Source: Verrucomicrobiota bacterium (GTDB lineage Bacteria > Chlamydiota > Chlamydiia > Chlamydiales > Rhabdochlamydiaceae). Taken from it: a DNA stretch of 8,570 nucleotides. Positions 6,657 through 8,570 of the stretch are shown piece by piece; position 1 is the stretch's first letter, and each line of letters starts with the position of its first letter. Made by a program: the position numbers and the translations under genes. Location of the stretch: assembly GCA_903970455.1 (NCBI GenBank), contig CAJCIW010000054.1, forward strand, positions 1-8,570, written 5' to 3'. The notes beneath the pieces were generated by a model. It was not told where the DNA came from and made no database searches. It saw only the letters and a program-made list of their open reading frames with translations.

Positions 6657-7036
6657 AACATCCTCCGATAGGGCGTAAAAAATGGGCCATTCCTGAGGGG
6701 TATATCCCCACATACAGCCACACAACGGGAAGAGATCTGATTAGCCATGATGCCATTTGTATATTAAACGCCTCTGACGAGGAAGCTCATGTTGAAATAA
6801 CGATCTTTTTTTCCGATCGCGATCCGGTGGGCCCTTACCGAGTGATTGTTCCGGGACGAAGAACAAAGCATGTGAGATTTAACGATCTCGAAGATCCTGA
6901 AATCATTCCTAAAGGGGTGGATTATTCAAGTCTAATCGAATCCAATGTTGAAGTGGTCGTTCAATATACCAGGTTAGACTCTCGCCAAGCAGAAAATGCT
7001 CTTATGACGACCATTGCCTTTGCGTGCGATAACTAA
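6653..7036 (+). CDS. Stand-alone ASRT domain protein (sensory rhodopsin transducer family)
   Basis: This 127-residue soluble protein matches the Anabaena sensory rhodopsin transducer family over its full length. Recognisable blocks are IPEGYIP (13-19), SHDAICILNA (31-40), FFSDRDPVGPYR (52-63), VPGRRTKHVRFNDL (66-79) and VVVQYTRLDSRQAENALM (101-118). In Anabaena the protein is a tetramer that binds a rhodopsin. Most relatives, however, have no rhodopsin partner, and comparative work has proposed that the domain binds sugars or similar small molecules. No rhodopsin gene is present here, and the gene sits between two metabolic enzymes. It overlaps the racemase-like gene by 4 bases, with a GAGGGG ribosome binding site just upstream. 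I infer a ligand-binding or enzyme-partner role in the pathway of this operon. It has no signal peptide and should be cytoplasmic. Confidence 0.92.
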   Translation: MKHPPIGRKKWAIPEGYIPTYSHTTGRDLISHDAICILNASDEEAHVEITIFFSDRDPVGPYRVIVPGRRTKHVRFNDLEDPEIIPKGVDYSSLIESNVEVVVQYTRLDSRQAENALMTTIAFACDN

Positions 7037-7040
7037 GATT

Positions 7041-7056
7041 AGAGGAGAAACCATTG
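7041..7056 (+). promoter_or_regulatory. Ribosome binding site deciding a TTG start
   Basis: A strong AGGAG at 7043-7047 stands 6 bases before TTG 7054. The frame has a stop at 7030-7032 and no ATG or GTG between that stop and 7054. The first in-frame ATG is codon 33, inside the conserved cofactor-binding domain, so TTG must be the start. Confidence 0.85.
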
Positions 7057-8570
7057 AAAAAAACAGCTGGCGATATATTGGTAGAATGCCTTTTAGATTG
7101 GGGAGTTGAGGTGATATTTGGATTTCCAGGGGATGGAATCAATGGGATCATGGAGTCTTTGCGAAAAAGGCAGACTGATCTTCGATTTATCCAGGTCAGG
7201 CATGAAGAATCGGCGAGCTTCATGGCTTGTGCCTATGCGAAGTATACGGGCAAATTAGGGGTATGCATTGCCACATCGGGACCCGGCGGTATCCATCTTT
7301 TAAATGGATTATACGATGCAAAACTGGATGGTCAGCCTGTACTTGCCATCACCGGATTGCAATTCCATGACCTTCTTCATACTTTCCAACAACAAGATGT
7401 TGAGCTTGATAAACTTTTTGAGAATGTCGCTGTCTATAATTCGAGAGTGATGGGACCCTCTCATATGGAAAATGTGATGAATCTCGCTTGTCGAACGGCT
7501 CTTTCAAGGCGGGGTGTGGCTCATGTGACTGTGCCCGTCGACTTTCAGGATCAACCCTGTGAGAAAAGAAGCGCAAGAAATGTCCCTCATCACAACACTC
7601 ACGTTCGGGCGTACTCCTCTATCGTTCCTCACAAGGAAGAGTTAAAAAGAGCAGCGGATCTATTGAATAAGGGAAAAAAAATCGTTATTCTGGCAGGTGC
7701 TGGAGCCCTGCATGCAACAGATGAGCTTGAAAAAACAGCCGAAATTTTAGGAGCTGTAATTGTTAAACCTCTTTTAGGGAAAGCCGCTGTTCCAGACGAC
7801 AGCCCTTATACGACGGGGGGAATTGGATTGCTTGGCACACGCCCTTCAGTCGATGCCATGGAATCTTGCGATACGCTTTTAATTGTTGGCTCCTCTTTTC
7901 CCTATATCGAATTTTATCCGAAACCGGGGCAAGCTTCCACTGTACAAATCGAACTCGATTCGATGCGAATTGGGTTACGCTGTCCTGTAGATATCGGCCT
8001 TAGAGGCGATAGCAAAGAAACTCTCCATCATCTAATGCCTTTATTAAAAAAGAATAAAAACCGGGATTTTTTGAAAAAAGCGCAAAAAAACATGAAAGAA
8101 TGGAACGCCTTGATGAAGGTGCGGCAGACGTGTATGGATATGCCAATGAAGCCTCAATTAGTGGCCGCTGAATTAGGGAAAAGGCTGAAATCCAATGCGA
8201 TTATTTCCTCTGATTCCGGAACCATTACCACTTGGATGGCAAGAGATATTCCAGCCAAACGGGGGCAAATGTTTTCCCTTTCCGGCAATCTCGCTACGAT
8301 GGCTCCAGGCTTGCCTTATACGATTGCAGCTCAGGTTGCCCATCCTCATCGTCAGTGTATTGCTTTTGTCGGAGATGGAGGATTTTCCATGTTAATGGCG
8401 GATTTTGCGACGGCAGTTAAGTACAAATTGCCCATTAAAGTTTTTGTGATAAAAAATAACACTTTGGGACAAATAAAATGGGAGCAGATTGTTTTTTTAG
8501 GAAATCCTGAATATGAAGTGGAGCTGCAGCCAATCAATTTCTGCATGGTGGCAGAAGCCTGTGGAGGAAA
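7054..8570 (+). CDS. Thiamine pyrophosphate enzyme, pyruvate oxidase/acetolactate synthase-like (cut by right window edge)
   Basis: The frame is open from TTG 7054 to the end, giving 505 residues of an expected 550-600. Three domains can be followed. The N-terminal pyrimidine-binding domain has GFPGDGING (23-31) and the cofactor-activating glutamate E51 in RHEESASF. The central domain begins around residue 190. The C-terminal pyrophosphate-binding domain carries GDGG at 440-443 and, 25 residues on, N468-N469, the Mg2+/TPP motif, followed by TLGQIKWEQ. The pattern is that of POX/ALS-type enzymes that decarboxylate a 2-keto acid such as pyruvate. Whether it is an oxidase, a carboligase or something else is open, and bound FAD cannot be judged. 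It lies 17 bp after the ASRT gene and is the last visible operon member. A 2-keto acid made by the racemase-like dehydratase would be a natural substrate, but this is inference. Confidence 0.93.
   Translation, partial: MKKTAGDILVECLLDWGVEVIFGFPGDGINGIMESLRKRQTDLRFIQVRHEESASFMACAYAKYTGKLGVCIATSGPGGIHLLNGLYDAKLDGQPVLAITGLQFHDLLHTFQQQDVELDKLFENVAVYNSRVMGPSHMENVMNLACRTALSRRGVAHVTVPVDFQDQPCEKRSARNVPHHNTHVRAYSSIVPHKEELKRAADLLNKGKKIVILAGAGALHATDELEKTAEILGAVIVKPLLGKAAVPDDSPYTTGGIGLLGTRPSVDAMESCDTLLIVGSSFPYIEFYPKPGQASTVQIELDSMRIGLRCPVDIGLRGDSKETLHHLMPLLKKNKNRDFLKKAQKNMKEWNALMKVRQTCMDMPMKPQLVAAELGKRLKSNAIISSDSGTITTWMARDIPAKRGQMFSLSGNLATMAPGLPYTIAAQVAHPHRQCIAFVGDGGFSMLMADFATAVKYKLPIKVFVIKNNTLGQIKWEQIVFLGNPEYEVELQPINFCMVAEACGG

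Noticed and set aside
7054..8570. A specific name such as pyruvate oxidase (poxB) or acetolactate synthase for the TPP gene.
   Set aside because: The C-terminal residues that help separate these enzymes are outside the window, and the family contains many untested relatives.
1..8570. tRNA, rRNA, CRISPR arrays, transposases, integrases or attachment sites.
   Set aside because: No such structure or coding motif was seen on either strand. The window is filled by the nine genes and short spacers.

Overview
The window holds nine protein-coding genes and no RNA gene, CRISPR array or insertion sequence that I can see. The organism looks like a Gram-negative bacterium with an intracellular or host-associated life. 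My best guess is an environmental member of the Chlamydiae (Waddlia, Estrella or Parachlamydia type), with Legionella-like gammaproteobacteria as the alternative. This rests on a candidate C58 (YopT-like) cysteine protease, on an uncharacterised membrane protein of a type I associate from memory with Chlamydiae and Legionella, and on a moderate G+C content. It is inference, not proof.

Left part, minus strand (1-3478). From right to left there is a putative papain-like cysteine protease (3478-2564), a PLP enzyme of the ACC deaminase/D-cysteine desulfhydrase family (2619-1561, overlapping the protease by 47-56 bp) and a dicarboxylate/amino acid:cation symporter (1533-238, 27 bp further on). The tight packing suggests one transcript. 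After it comes the start of a second minus-strand gene, for an exported protein with a signal peptide (172 to beyond the left edge), with its own good promoter candidate at 203-231.

Middle. An A+T-rich divergent spacer (3479-3736) separates the protease operon from a plus-strand gene for a membrane-anchored protein of unknown function (3737-4420, GTG start).

Right part, plus strand (4544 to beyond the right edge). A promoter candidate with an exact TTGACA precedes a tight four-gene operon: a short-chain dehydrogenase with a C-terminal membrane anchor, an enolase-superfamily enzyme with a complete mandelate racemase-type active site, a stand-alone Anabaena sensory rhodopsin transducer (ASRT) domain protein, and a TTG-started thiamine pyrophosphate enzyme of the pyruvate oxidase/acetolactate synthase type that runs off the end. 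The likely theme is oxidation, dehydration or epimerisation, and decarboxylation of a hydroxy- or sugar acid, with the ASRT protein as a small-molecule-binding partner. The substrate is unknown. Spot base counts suggest that this operon is poorer in G+C than the neighbouring gene, which would fit separate acquisition.

The most interesting items are the undescribed-looking C58-type protease co-encoded with a sulfur/amino acid enzyme and a transporter, and the ASRT-centred catabolic operon with no rhodopsin in sight.
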